From NCBI GenBank assembly GCA_911728435.2, contig OU452199.1:3730860-3794859 (forward strand): a stretch of 64,000 bases of DNA. Direction: 5' to 3'. Positions within the stretch are counted from its first letter, which is position 1. Each line of letters opens with the position of its first letter. Made by a program: the position numbers and the translations under genes. The notes beneath the pieces are model-generated. The model saw only the letters and a list, made by a program, of their open reading frames with translations. It ran no database searches and was not told the DNA's origin. This document shows, one piece after another, positions 1 to 11,135 of this stretch. This DNA is from Apoderus coryli. Taxonomy: Eukaryota > Arthropoda > Insecta > Coleoptera > Attelabidae.

Positions 1-96
1 TTACATTCTGGTCTTGAGTCATATTGCAACACAACTGTAATTGAAATATTTCTCAAGTTTCAAAGAGACTGTTGTACAAAACATATATATAATTAC

Positions 97-1243
97 CCAA
101 AACAATAATCCAAGAACTGTAGGTATACACAAGGCTGTAGTGTAGTGGCCTAACCACGCAAAATACATACCAATCTTGACTCCAAAATATTCAGTAATCT
201 CATCTGAAAATTAATCGATTATGGCTTCTTCTCAGGAAATAAAATTTGTTGAGCTAAACCAAACCTTACCTAAGGGCTGTGGTGAAAATATATGTTTCAC
301 CCAATGGTCTCGTAACCATTTAAGCGCCTCAGTCTCATGTAACGGAAACAACTGGGTTATAATCCCAGAAATTAAACATTTGGGTACTGCAAATAAAAAA
401 TATTCAATAAATTTATCTTTATTGGCCAAAAGTGTCCCATTTACAGTCATATTTGATAGAAAGGAAGTGTCTTGTCCTTTAATTTTCAATTTAAATCATC
501 AGGACTAAACGTGAATCTCATAATCTTAAATATATTATAAAAATCAACTGACTCACTTATCGGCTGGCCCTCGACTAATGTTACTCCTGGTATTGCATCC
601 AAGTCACATTTTTTCGCCCTTATACTTTCCAAGAGTCTCAACACCAACCACTGCCTTTCCTCTGTGGTGAAGAAATTTTCCTCTGATCCTTCATACGAAT
701 CAAAATCCAATACATAGAACTCCTTTAATCCACCACCCTTTGATTGTTTAAGAGACTTAGCCAAATGGTATTCCTCAGCAGCTTTTAACAAACTGAAGAT
801 GTTTATTTACTAATTTAACAATTTAAACGTATTTTACTGAGGACTTACACTGGAAATGGGGCTGTGAGATAGAACGCACTGCTGCGTGTTGATGCATGAT
901 GTCGTACATGTACTGTAAGCCCTGACGACTGTCTTAATTTCGATAATAACCATAATAAAATGTGGTCTTCCGCATCTGGTGAAAACACTATAACGACATC
1001 ACAATTTGGAGTATTCACACTGTTGAACCACCTGCGCCGCGGTGCCATAAAATGACCAGCACAGGGAATTTTTCGTTTCAACAATATTGCAGCTAAAGAC
1101 ATGTTAATTAATCAGTAGAATGTAATTTACATTACAATATTACCTTGTTCAAGTTTTTCATGAGCATACTTAACTAGCACACGTTTTCTTTTGCGTAATG
1201 CTGTATTTTCGTCAAGATTTTCTTGGTTCATTACTGTGTCCAT
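97..1243 (-). CDS. Anoctamin (ANO8/ANO10-type TMEM16 protein), 5' part only
   Basis: TMEM16 family membrane protein; family members are lipid scramblases, ion channels or membrane tethers. Five minus-strand exons, 1243-1144, 1092-849, 792-557, 386-270 and 203-97, join in one frame with GT-AG borders and consistent phases. They give residues 1-235, and the gene continues off the left edge. Seen: ATG at 1243; the cytosolic N-terminal domain with [26 protein letters not shown] and GGGLKEF; then [16 protein letters not shown] and the start of the membrane part, [16 protein letters not shown], followed by hydrophobic [13 protein letters not shown]. The order and spacing match the ANO8/ANO10 branch rather than ANO1-7 (recognition, not alignment). 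The last visible exon ends in phase 0 with donor GTAATT. Introns are short (about 50-170 bp). No frame breaks were seen. An ANO8 versus ANO10 assignment is not possible from this piece. Confidence 0.9.
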
Positions 1244-2460
1244 GTTTATTTTACAATATAAACACGGTGTTTTCAATGAATAACCACGCTATACTTAATA
1301 ATTCGAAATTAATCGATGAAATTGCTAGTTAGGTAACAGTTTTCCTTGTACGCCTACTCCATCACTTTAATATTATTTGGCGACAAATCTCGCAATCTAT
1401 AAACAGATGCCAGTCGAAGTCTGACATTTTCCGTATTGTCGTATTGTGCTTTGCCAAAAATTTCAGGAAAAAAATTAGGTTAGAGATTAAGCCGGCATCA
1501 CACATTCGCTATTATGTCGAATATCAAACATCGCATTCAGCAAATATCCATTAGTGTGGAACCATTGTCTATTTATAAAGACAATGGTAGAACGTTGATA
1601 GCAAATAGTTTGGCACAATGGAAAAATTATGTCGTATCTCAATTATAAAAAACTATGCAAAATTAAGTTTGTCACTAGCTCGTGGACTATAACTAATAGG
1701 TTTGTTGCATGAGCATGATACTAAAATAGTATCATGGTTTGTTGTCAGAATCGTGGGCAATGACATCTGACATCTCCTCGAAGTTGCGTTACTAAACTAA
1801 AGAAAATGAATTGATAACGCAAATTTTTGTCTTATAAACCTTAATCATTACAATCTTGCCAAAGACTACCTATTTCAGATAAGAATTAAAATGCCAAAAA
1901 CATCTTGTTGTTAGTCATCTCTCGTGCTAGTATAAGCTCTTCGTAATGTTGTATATATGGGTCACACTGCCTTGAAAGCATGGTAGTGTGAAAGAAATTT
2001 CCAACATAACTAAGTCTTGTTACTTTATGCAAAGATTAATGTACACATGTGTACATTAATCTTTGCTTTATGTAATGAGCAAATCGTAAATTAATTTTCT
2101 TCCAAGCAGCAATACAGCTATTGTATAGGGAAGAAACACAGTTAAGGAAATAAAGTTGTTTTAAGAAAATAATAAATAATATTAAAAGCAACGTTTATTA
2201 TAAGTACAAGATTAGGTATCTAAAATATATTTAATAGGTATTTAAATAGCATAGATAAATATATTACAAACGTAAACAAAAAAATAACTTTATAACTTAA
2301 ATTAATTCCTGGGAAATAGGTAGGTATATAGTTTTACCTGCTTCTTTTAAAAATTAACAACATTTATAATATTAAAAAATAATACCTAAGTAATTCAAAA
2401 ACATATTGTGTTAACTAATTTTGTTCAGTTTTAAAAGAAGCGTGTAATCTCTATATTTAC
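1244..2460. other. Intergenic stretch between anoctamin and FAM174-like genes
   Basis: AT-rich, with no credible ORF. The first ~200 bp upstream of 1243 should hold the anoctamin promoter, but I see no decisive core motif. It contains a short imperfect hairpin at 1558-1587 (ACCATTGTCT and its complement) and the 36-bp palindromic insertion listed separately. Confidence 0.5.
2030..2065. mobile_element. Terminus-only 36-bp palindromic insertion, CAAAGATTAAT family
   Basis: A perfect palindrome made of two 18-base arms, each CAAAGATTAATGTACACA, joined head to head with no spacer. It is flanked on both sides by the 7-base direct repeat CTTTATG (2023-2029 and 2066-2072). The arm matches 17 of the first 18 bases of the inverted termini of the elements at 36633-38451 and 54217-58658, which also have 7-bp target duplications. 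I read it as the same transposon family reduced to its termini. The match and the duplication are seen directly; the origin is inferred. Confidence 0.75.
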
Positions 2461-3080
2461 CTAGTTCTTATTAGCAACATTTCCCAAATCAAAAACAGTT
2501 TCATCCTCGTCATCATCAGACAAAGGTAGTGGTTCCATTTCCACATCGTTTCGTCGTGTTCGAATCCCATATTTGCGAACAAGATTTGATTTATGACTCT
2601 TTTTACTAAAAAAAATAATACAGAACCTTATAATATATAAATATTCAACTACAGAGTCTAATCCGAAGCAAAGTGTTACCTGTATGTTTTAATTCCTAAG
2701 TAGATAATAAATATGAAGCTTAAGGCCACCATTACACATATACCCCTTATTAAAGTGCCGGATTCAAATCTTGACTCTTCCGGCCCTGCATTTTCAATAC
2801 TGTTAACGATAGAATTTACTTTACTGTCCGCATCAATTATATTTTTACTTGTTGTATGAAGACCTTTTGTACTGGCATGTTTTACGGTTTCATTTTTAAC
2901 TGGTTTCAGTCTGTTCGCGTTATTGTTAATGTCGATTACGGGTCCTTGAAGAGCCTGAACTGCCTGGTTTTCCGGCGGCTGTCCATTATGTTTATTATCA
3001 TGGTCATGCAGAATTGGTTCAATAGGAACTTGGGATATTATCATTGGTGCACATAACAAATAAATAATAATTCTTAACAT
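2461..3080 (-). CDS. FAM174-like single-pass membrane protein
   Basis: Two exons on the minus strand, 3080-2680 and 2605-2461, phase 2, GT-AG intron of 74 bp, 181 residues. Seen: hydrophobic N-terminus (residues 1-16, likely signal peptide); a polar low-complexity ectodomain with one N-glycosylation sequon (NET, about residue 63); a transmembrane segment at about 111-130 (ICVMVALSFIFIIYLGI); a basic juxtamembrane stretch; then RKYGIRTRRNDVEMEPLPL and an acidic tail SDDDEDETVFDLGN. The single TM followed by an RKYG-type motif, ME.PL and DDEDET.FD is the signature I associate with FAM174 proteins. Function is not firmly established; vertebrate members are reported in the Golgi/plasma-membrane system. 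Start is the first ATG in the frame. The alternative is an unrelated type I membrane protein with a similar tail. Confidence 0.78.
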
Positions 3081-3638
3081 TTGGATGTGAGTTTTTGTTA
3101 CTAACGAACATAAAAATCCATTATATCACTAATTATTTCTTGGTTGTCACAGTTATTGTGTTTTCTACATTTTTTGCATTCAAAATACATCAACAAATTG
3201 GTAAGGTTATTTTACTGTCAATGTCTTCTTCTTTAATAGGGGACATAGTTTCTTGGCGTACTTCAAGATATTACGATAGCACATACACAAAACATTTCTT
3301 GAATCAAGAATTTTGCGATGAGAGATAGACTCTAGCTGGCTGTTTGCTATTAATTTTAATTACCAGGAGGCCAAATAAGGGGAGAAGATACGACTCAGGA
3401 GAGAATCTTATTTTGTAGTAAGTTTCAAGTTTTCATACGTAATCTTTAAAAAATTGTAAAAGGTCCCAATTTTATAAATATAATTGAGCCTAGCATGTTG
3501 TATGTGAAATATTAAAGATTACCTAATCTGTGAATAAAGAACGGCACAGATCAGATCATTTTGCTACAATAGAGATGTATGATGTGTGACTTTGTTACAT
3601 GCATTTGACATTTGACACCACGATAAACCAATTTTCTT

Positions 3639-6002
3639 AGCATACATTAAAATGCCAACGTGCCGAGCCAATGAGAGCATTTGGGGCGGGGCTTTCCTTG
3701 GCGCGCATTTGAGTTTGAATTTAACTGCTATTCAACTCATTTTATTATACCTAGCTGAAAAACCTTCATTTCGTATATCGGAAAAACGATACTCAAATAT
3801 ATATATGTATAATTTGAAGATACCTATCTAATTTGAAAATCATTTTATGCATTACAGATAGGAAGTCAGGAAATAAAAAAGGCACATTATTCTCAATAGT
3901 TTATTTTTAGCTATATATATTAAATTATACACAATGATAATAAATAATAATTACAATGAACATACAAATTAATACAAATACACCACTACCATACATACAT
4001 ATACAGGGTGTCCTACGGTGGTAACCCATTAGATTATTTCAGAAACTACTTCGAATTGAATTTTGAAAATTTCAGTGTCTATATTGTTAAATATGCTCTA
4101 CTCAAATAATATAATAGCAACGGCATAGCACTTCCGGTTATACCGGAAGTTGATGGCAACTTTGTTATTTTAAATGAAACACCCTATATATTATTACATT
4201 TTTGGATTCTAAATAAGATTTCAGACATATTTCATGTATCATGTCCTATACCTAACGTCAGTCATTTTTGACTTATATCAAGATTTATGTCAAAATTGAC
4301 AGTTTAGGGCTCCATAAGAATTCCGTTTTTCCTTGTAAATCAGTATTTAATAATTATTTTGCAGGTATTTTCTTATCAGGTGGGATCTTCTTTTTCGAAT
4401 TGACAAGACATTTTCTGATTAGTTTATACAGGGTGGTCAAAAAATTATATTGAAAACGGTTCAAGAAAAACAGTTGAAAGTCAATTTTTTCCAATGGCAT
4501 GGGTATATTATTATTATTTTATCTTCCGTAGCATTAAAAAATAATGCAATTTTGTAATAGGTTATCATTTTCTAAAATGTATAGTTTTCGAAATATCGTC
4601 ATTTTAAATGGAGGTCATATCAAACAATTAAATTATTTTTGTATCGTTAGTTGATTAACTTTTTTTAGTTGAAAATTTATTTAGTTTAATCTTCTGTTCA
4701 TTTCTGCTGTATTATTTTAAATTTTACTCTTAGTTCGTTGTAATACTTGATTTGTATACCTCCCAACCTGCTCTAAATGATTTCTCAAAATTCTTCCTAA
4801 TTTCTCTAGTCATCGTTAGCAAATGGGGGTTTCTCTCGTTTAATACTCTAGAGGTGATATTAATCACTTTATTTTATTATCCATGAATTAATAATAAATT
4901 TATAATATCAATAAGTATTTTTCATTTTTATTAATTTGACGTTTACTTTGACGTTAAAATGACCATAATTTCATGGCTAACTAAATTAATTAGCTAGCTT
5001 CCAGAGAGACAACGGTAGGCGCTGCAGAAAAATTTAAAATGACGATATTTCGAAAACTATGCATTTTAGAAAGTGATAACTGATTACAAAATTGCATTAT
5101 TTTTTAATGTTAAGGAAGATAAAATAATAATAATATACCCATTCCATTTGAAAAAATTGCCTTTCAACTGTTTTTCTTGAACCGTTTTCCATGTAATTTT
5201 TTGACCACCCTGTATAAACTAATCAGAAAATGTCTTGTCAATTCGAAAAAGAAGATCCCACCTGATAAGAAAATACCTGCAAAATAATTATTAAATACTG
5301 ATTTACAAGGAAAAACGGAATTCTTATGGAGCCCTAAACTGTCAATTTTGACATAAATCTTGATATAAGTCAAAAATGACTGACGTTAGGTGTAGGACAT
5401 GATACATGAAATATGTCTGAAATCTTATTTAGAATCCAAAAATGTAATAATATATAGGGTGTTTCATTTAAAATAACAAAGTTGCCATCAACTTCCGGTA
5501 TAACCGAAAGTGCTATGCCGTTGCTATTATATTATTTGAGTAGAACATATTTAACAATATAGACACTGAAATTTTCAAAATTCAATTCGAAGTAGTTTCT
5601 GAAATAATCTAATGGGTTACCACCGTAGGACACCCTGTATATGTATGTATGGTAGTGGTGTATTTGTATTAATTTGTATGTTCATTGTAATTATTATTTA
5701 TTATCATTGTGTATAATTTAATATATATAGCTAAAAATAAACTATTGAGAATAATGTGCCTTTTTTATTTCCTGACTTCTTATCTGTAATGCATAAAACG
5801 ATTTTCAAATTAGATAGGTATCTTCAAATTATACATAAATATATTTGAGTATCGTTTTTCCGATATACGAAATGAAGGTTTTTCAGCTAGGTATAATAAA
5901 ATAAGTTGAATAGCGGTTAAATTCAAACTCAAATGCGCGCCAAGGAAAGCCCCGCCCCAAATGCTCTGATTGGCTCGGCACGTTGGCATTTTAATGTATG
6001 CT
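3639..6002. mobile_element. Foldback DNA transposon with 971-bp arms and 9-bp TSD (MULE-like, non-autonomous)
   Basis: Left arm 3639-4609 and right arm 5032-6002 are inverted copies of equal length with only scattered mismatches, separated by a 422-bp unique spacer. Ends are AGCATACATTAAAATGCC and its complement. The 9-bp direct repeat AATTTTCTT flanks the unit at 3630-3638 and 6003-6011. Very long TIRs with a 9-bp duplication are the hallmark of Mutator-like elements, so I infer a non-autonomous MULE-type foldback. No transposase is present: the ~60-residue open frames seen in mirror image in both arms are by-products of the repeat. Each arm also carries smaller repeat modules (a CAGGGTGTCC end near 4004 and a palindrome around ACTTCCGGTATAACCGGAAGT-like sequence near 4130) that recur at 41.7 and 48.5 kb. 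Confidence 0.88.
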
Positions 6003-7418
6003 AATTTTCTTCATTGTGATAGACTTAAAGCTAACTTCATTTCATAATTTTTGATATCTTCGAATATTTGAACATTTTTATCCCTGAAATTAAAAAAAAG
6101 TCACGTTGAGGTACCTTGATTTTGTTTGGACACGCTTCGATTTGCTTTAGATACCTGTAATCTTAAATACGAAATATTTTGAACCCCGATAAAACTCCCA
6201 AAGTTTCTAGGTACTTTCATTGAACAACAATATTATGCAGCACCTAACGTTAGAGAAAGAATAAGTGCAAATTACAAGGTTTATTCTTTTCCTATAATGA
6301 TGTTCAGATGATTTTAAAAATTACCAAAAGCATTACTCTCGGAAATCTAATGAAGATACTTTCTACTGGTGTCCTTGGAGTTGAGACTCGGGATCGAAAA
6401 GTAAGGAACGAACTGAGAAATATACGAAAGAAGGCTTTAGATTTTTTAATACCTCCAACTGTCACCGTAATGAGAGCGAAGAAGATGAGGACTCAATGCA
6501 TTCTGATTGATCGACAGTCCTTGATTAAAATAGATTTTTTTAAGAAGAGCACGTTTTGCGAAAAATAGCTATCAATGTTTTGTGTGATAGTATCATACTT
6601 AATTATATTATATAAAAAGCATGTTGTAGAATGTTGTTTATACATATAAATGTATTAACATACGAGTACAATAGCAATTTTCGGTACAAGACCGAAAAGT
6701 AGTGTTTTTAAGCACAAGCTTGGAGACCTTCCAAAGACCAACACTTACAATTTTTAATCAAAATTTGCGAACTCGCAAAACAAGTTTGACGTAAACAACA
6801 AATTAAAAATCAACGGAATTGGTTGATATTAGGCGGCTAATTCAACTGAAACTTCGAAACTAAACTTCTTCACCTAATTGTCAACTAATTTCATAGCTAG
6901 CCTTTTTTTGCGAACGATGCCGTTTCGAAGATATTCTATGCCAACAACAATAATACGATGCAGTGTTGCCAGATGGCATCAAGGCTCCCCAATGATCATC
7001 CTATCATCGTATTATTTAGCGGTAGCATTGTCTTTATACGGATGTTTATAAAGACAATGGCATTATATTTGGAATAGGGTACTAAAATGAAGTATGTTTA
7101 AGTGGTACTTAATGAATATATCTTTTTATATCATTTACGATAATAGAATACTTCAGATACCAGTATGCAAGTAATAATTTAGAATAACAGAATTTAAATT
7201 TACAAGAAAATATCAGTAGGTACCTAAATAAGTTCAAAAAATGTAAGTTACCAGATTAGAACAATGAATAAGTTTATTTCTAACGAATAGTGTGCAATAT
7301 GTTATTTTTAGGCGATTTTTGGACATTATTTTAACATTTTTATGTTGCATATTGCTATATGCTTCACAAACACAAGCAAGACAATTTTGTATTTCTTTTG
7401 GAAAAAATACTACAAGCA
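6003..7418. other. Intergenic stretch upstream of takeout-like gene
   Basis: No gene recognised. An 86-codon open frame at 6308-6568 is basic and matches nothing I know. An inverted pair CATTGTCTTTATA / TATAAAGACAATG forms a hairpin at about 7027-7061 and resembles the one at 1558-1587. The proximal ~300 bp is the likely promoter region of the next gene. Confidence 0.4.
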
Positions 7419-9873
7419 ATGGCAAGAATTATTCTATTTTTACAATGTTTGTATGTTTTTAATGTACATTATTTTTTAGCTAAATTAGAAGACATTTTAA
7501 AAAATGAGATTGAAACATTGACAGGCTCTAATGACGGTTTTGTTTATGAAGATAAATTAGATATAAATTGTACACATCCAGCAATATCGTAAGTACCTAC
7601 GAGGTGGCGTTTTAATTCCAGGAAATATTTCTTGAACTTTCGTTTCTAGATTATATGGTGATCTAAGGCATTTCAATGTGTCAAATTTGAATAAATATGA
7701 TTATACAATATTCAATATCAAATTCAAGGAGAGTTCAGTATCATTTGAGATATTTAATTTGACATTTCAAAATATCTCATTATCTGGAGGAACATATAAT
7801 TTTACTGGAAATATTGGCGATTTATTTAACATATTTGGGGAAGGCGAATTCTGGTAATATCTTTGTAATTTATGCCCGCAATTTTGAATCACAGTAGATT
7901 TTTTCGACGGCCGTGATATTGCGTACTAGTATGTGATCTCACGTGACGTGACACTAGTCTGTCTCTGCCTTTAAGACAATCAGTAGTTCGGAGAGCATTA
8001 ACATATTGTTATCCCACTTTTCAAAAGTCCTAGTCTACACAATTGTAATTGTGTACCTTGATTTCGAAACTTTTGACGCGTACTTAACTGACATATAGAG
8101 AAACCCAAACTCCAAAACGTTGAAGCATAAGTATGACGACTTTTATTTTTAGGTTGAATATGCTTAACTTTTCAATATCTGCAAATATTCTGCTAGACGG
8201 TGTAAAATTAAATGCAACCACAGCTTGTATTGGTTTGGATATTAGTGTTGACGTTGGTAGTATGGAGGTTAGTATTCATTTAACATTTACCAATTGAGAT
8301 GATATTGTAGATCTCCAAAAATAGTCGAGGATCATTGATTTGTATCTAGAAATGCCCCTCATTTTTGATTCTTCAGCTGCAGCTCCTGTTTCGAAGGTTC
8401 CTTGTGGTTTTTGGGGTACCCACGTTTCATCAACAAAATACACTTCTCAGACCTATCAATGAATTTGTTTATACCTTCATAAAAAATGTTGATATTCACT
8501 GGAGTTGGGTGATTTATAATATCGAGCCCAATCTGTGCAGCTTTATCTTAACCATGAGTTTTCTTGCTGCCTATTTGAGCTTAAACTTGTTGGGTGGGTA
8601 TTAAGTCCTGGTTGAACTCAGTTTCATAATGATGAACTCAAGCTTCGTTTCCAGTAACAATCCGGGCTAGCACACCATCCTTAGCTTCACTAGACGACAA
8701 AAACGCACGAGAGCATTCTACGCGCTGTTGTTCTACAGTGGCGTGCGAATCCTCGACACCCATCTTGCATTGACCTTTCTCATGCAAAGATGATCCTGCA
8801 GAATTTTAAAAATGGATACCTCAACCATTTCTGAGACTGTGGAGCATCTTCAAGTATAATTTCTTCGACTTTTTCAACAAATTACAATTCTATACCTGCT
8901 GATTTTTAAATACTGATCTCTGTACAAAAAATACACACGAGGTTTGTCATTAATGATAGTGACCAAACTGTGTGTGCAGCTTTATGCATTTAAACAATAT
9001 TTTATTAATCACTTTAGGGCCGGTTTCTCAGTGCATGGTTATCTAGTTTAGCCGTTGGTTAACTAATAACTGACAGTCAAATAAATGTCAAAGTGTTTAT
9101 CAGTGTTCAGGTTAACCCTAACATTATGTGTCTGTTAACTTAACTGGAGCGAGTTGCCATCACAGTTCACTTGAGAAATGTTAGGTATTGTAGTAAATAG
9201 ACTTTGCTTTAACCACAGTATAATAAATAATACAGTATTCTGACTTTCCGCTTGCCAGCCGTCCTGCGCATATCGTCGCGCATGCCGCCATTATGGGTTA
9301 AAACGTCACAATAATCGCATTGACGTAGATAGATACCGTTCACTCCTGTGTTCAATATATAGTTCATTGTCGGCGTGTACGAGATAAATAAATATTGTGT
9401 TTGTAATCGAATTCTGTGTTTTTGGTATAGTGTTCGTGAGAATTAAAAGGATTTTATTTTTATTAACGTATCTTATGATTAATACAATGAACAATCAGGG
9501 AGGACATGTGTGTGCTGCAAAATGTTATCCCAATAAGCGGTACACTTGCTCTAAACATTTTTTTCGCATGAGATAAACAATAAACAATATCATGTCTTAG
9601 GGATATTTTAACAACTTCATGAACGATCCAGAATTGGAAGAAATACTTAACAGGACGCTGTTAAAAATCGCACCTGACGCTATCAGAATTATATGGAAAG
9701 AAATGTTTGAACAAAAATATTATGACGATGGAAATGATGATGGGAACATATTAGATGGAGTTAATGCAATTATCACAAAAAATCTGGGAAATATTGGAAA
9801 TGATGACAGATTTTTGAAAGTCATACAAAGTATTACCAAGGATCAGCAAAAAAGTTTAAATAGCTTCAATTAA
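7419..9873 (+). CDS. Takeout/JHBP-like secreted protein
   Basis: Four exons, 7419-7588, 7650-7853, 8153-8267 and 9601-9873, join with correct phases to 253 residues. Start chosen at the ATG that begins a clean signal peptide (ARIILFLQCLYVFNVHYFLA); an in-frame ATG 60 bp upstream would place a polar stretch before it. Seen after the signal: LYGDLRHFNVSNLNKYDYTI, alternating beta-type strands with FNIKFKESSVSFEIFNLTF, GEGEFWLNMLNFSISANILL and TTACIGLDISVDVG, and a C-terminal helical part EILNRTLLKIAPDAIRIIWK. The length, one-signal layout and G-E-G-E-F strand pattern fit the takeout/hemolymph juvenile-hormone-binding superfamily, carriers of small hydrophobic ligands. The ligand is unknown. The sequence is divergent, so the family call is tentative. 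The last intron (8268-9600) holds mariner-type remains. Confidence 0.6.
8345..8890 (-). pseudogene. Degenerate mariner/Tc1-type transposase remains
   Basis: Minus-strand conceptual translation, broken by frameshifts and stops, shows VEQQRVECSRAFLSSSEAKD, then GVLARIVTGNEA and VHHYETEFNQD, which is the mariner block around the first catalytic Asp region (usually VTGDESWVHHYEP). Further on (8345-8480), FIDRSEKCIL and VDETWVPQKPQG appear in two frames, a DDE-superfamily first-Asp block; it may belong to a second element. Lies in intron 3 of the takeout-like gene. No ends identified. Confidence 0.65.
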
Positions 9874-9892
9874 TATTGAGTTTCATTTATGT

Positions 9893-9898
9893 AATAAA
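9893..9898 (+). promoter_or_regulatory. Candidate polyadenylation signal
   Basis: AATAAA lies 20 bp after the takeout-like stop codon. The position is close to the stop but plausible for a compact insect 3' UTR. Confidence 0.35.
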
Positions 9899-10195
9899 AA
9901 TGATACGCAACAAGAATTTGACTTATCAGTACGCTTGTTGAATTTGATGACATAAAGCAACCTTGAGATCTTCCCATTAAAATAGACTTTTAACTTTAAA
10001 TTACATTCTGGAAACCTGTTTTTCTCAATGTACGAGGGACATATAAATTTAACTGTTTTATTTCAGCCCAATTTGTGTCTTTTATCATCGTTTGTAGTCT
10101 CGTTCGTAAGTATGTTCGTACATACATCACATATGTGTATTTTAATGCATTTCTTTATTAGATATCCACATATCTTTGAAAATTATAATATAATA

Positions 10196-10575
10196 ATAAT
10201 AATAATAATCTCTTTATTGTCTAACAGGTATAACTACCCAATTACAAGACAAAACAAAAATATATATTATGATACAATGATATAGGTGATTGAAAATAAA
10301 AAAAACTAATAAAATTAACAAAGGTATAAAATAAAATAAAATGGCCACTCAAATAACCACCTAAATAATATCAATTTCATTAGCCTGTAAGTACCCGCGC
10401 AGGTCACGCTTAAATGAATTGAGTGATGCATTAAAGTAATTAATATTCTCATGGATAGTCAGACGATTGCAGTAGTTGCAAGCCCGAAAGAGCAGTGAAT
10501 TTTTGAATCTGATTTGTGACACATTCGATAGTTTTCAAGGTTACGAGACGTTTATGGCCCAGATAAACATTTATC
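10196..10575 (-). mobile_element. 3' end of a jockey-type non-LTR retrotransposon
   Basis: Read on the minus strand, a frame ends with LLFRACNYCNRLTIHENINY then FNASLNSFKRDLRGYLQANE, the usual C-terminus of jockey ORF2 after the reverse transcriptase. A short 3' UTR and an ATT microsatellite tail (10196-10210 on the plus strand as ataataat...) follow, typical of these elements. The remainder of the element is missing. A (TA)n tract follows at about 10606-10622. Confidence 0.7.
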
Positions 10576-10689
10576 TGGGTTTATGGTGTATAATCAAATA
10601 ACTTTATATATATATATATATAGGGGGTTAAAAGTTTGTTCATCGTTGGACGATTTTAAAGATTTTTGAGGATTTTGATTTTTATCGTA

Positions 10690-10890
10690 TTTTGAGTTTA
10701 AAAGTTTAGAGCAGTGAATTTTTGAATTAGATTTGTGATAAAAATTAATTTTTCTTGAGTAATGAGACGTTTGTTTATTATTAGGTGGTTATATAAATAT
10801 TTCGGGGGCGGTTAAACGTTTGTGACACATTAGGGGTTAAAAAATTTAGAGCAGTGAATTTTTGAATCTTGTCGGTGACACATTTTATAA
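10690..10890. repeat. Partial re-copies of the neighbouring retrotransposon fragment
   Basis: The phrase GAGCAGTGAATTTTTGAAT occurs at about 10491, 10710 and 10849, each followed by diverged GTGACA-type sequence. The three are partial direct copies of the ORF2 C-terminal segment at 10196-10575. Confidence 0.5.
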
Positions 10891-10914
10891 GTATCTGGGA
10901 TCCAATGCAGGTTA

Positions 10915-11045
10915 TTCTTTCTACAATTTAGCTCATTTGGTCGTCCACTGCGCTCTGCATCATTTGTGCTGGTACGACCACGTTTAAATTCAGGACCAGA
11001 GTTCGGATAAGCCATTGCCATTGTTTGGTTTCCACTGTACTTATT
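10915..11045 (-). pseudogene. Mariner transposase N-terminal fragment
   Basis: On the minus strand FKRGRTSTNDAERSGRPNE is the linker that follows the first helix-turn-helix of mariner transposases (usually F.RGRTS..D..RSGRP). Only about 40 residues of similarity are visible, and the frame then degenerates. Confidence 0.6.
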
Positions 11046-11135
11046 TCATCAAAAAGCAATTTAAACGATACGTGTTCGTTTAAAGGTTAGTACTACATAA
11101 AAATCATATGGAAAAAATTCTAGTAATGCCAACTA

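Noticed and set aside
221..508. 95-codon plus-strand ORF opposite the anoctamin gene
   Set aside because: Antisense shadow of anoctamin exon 4 and its flanks; the minus-strand translation is clearly the family sequence.
4268..5373. Mirror-image ~60-residue ORFs on opposite strands (4268-4453 plus, 5164-5373 minus)
   Set aside because: They are the same sequence in the two arms of the foldback element, with no known domain; explained by the inverted repeat.
6308..6568. 86-codon ORF with a basic C-terminus
   Set aside because: No recognisable family, no supporting context; chance ORF is likely at this length.
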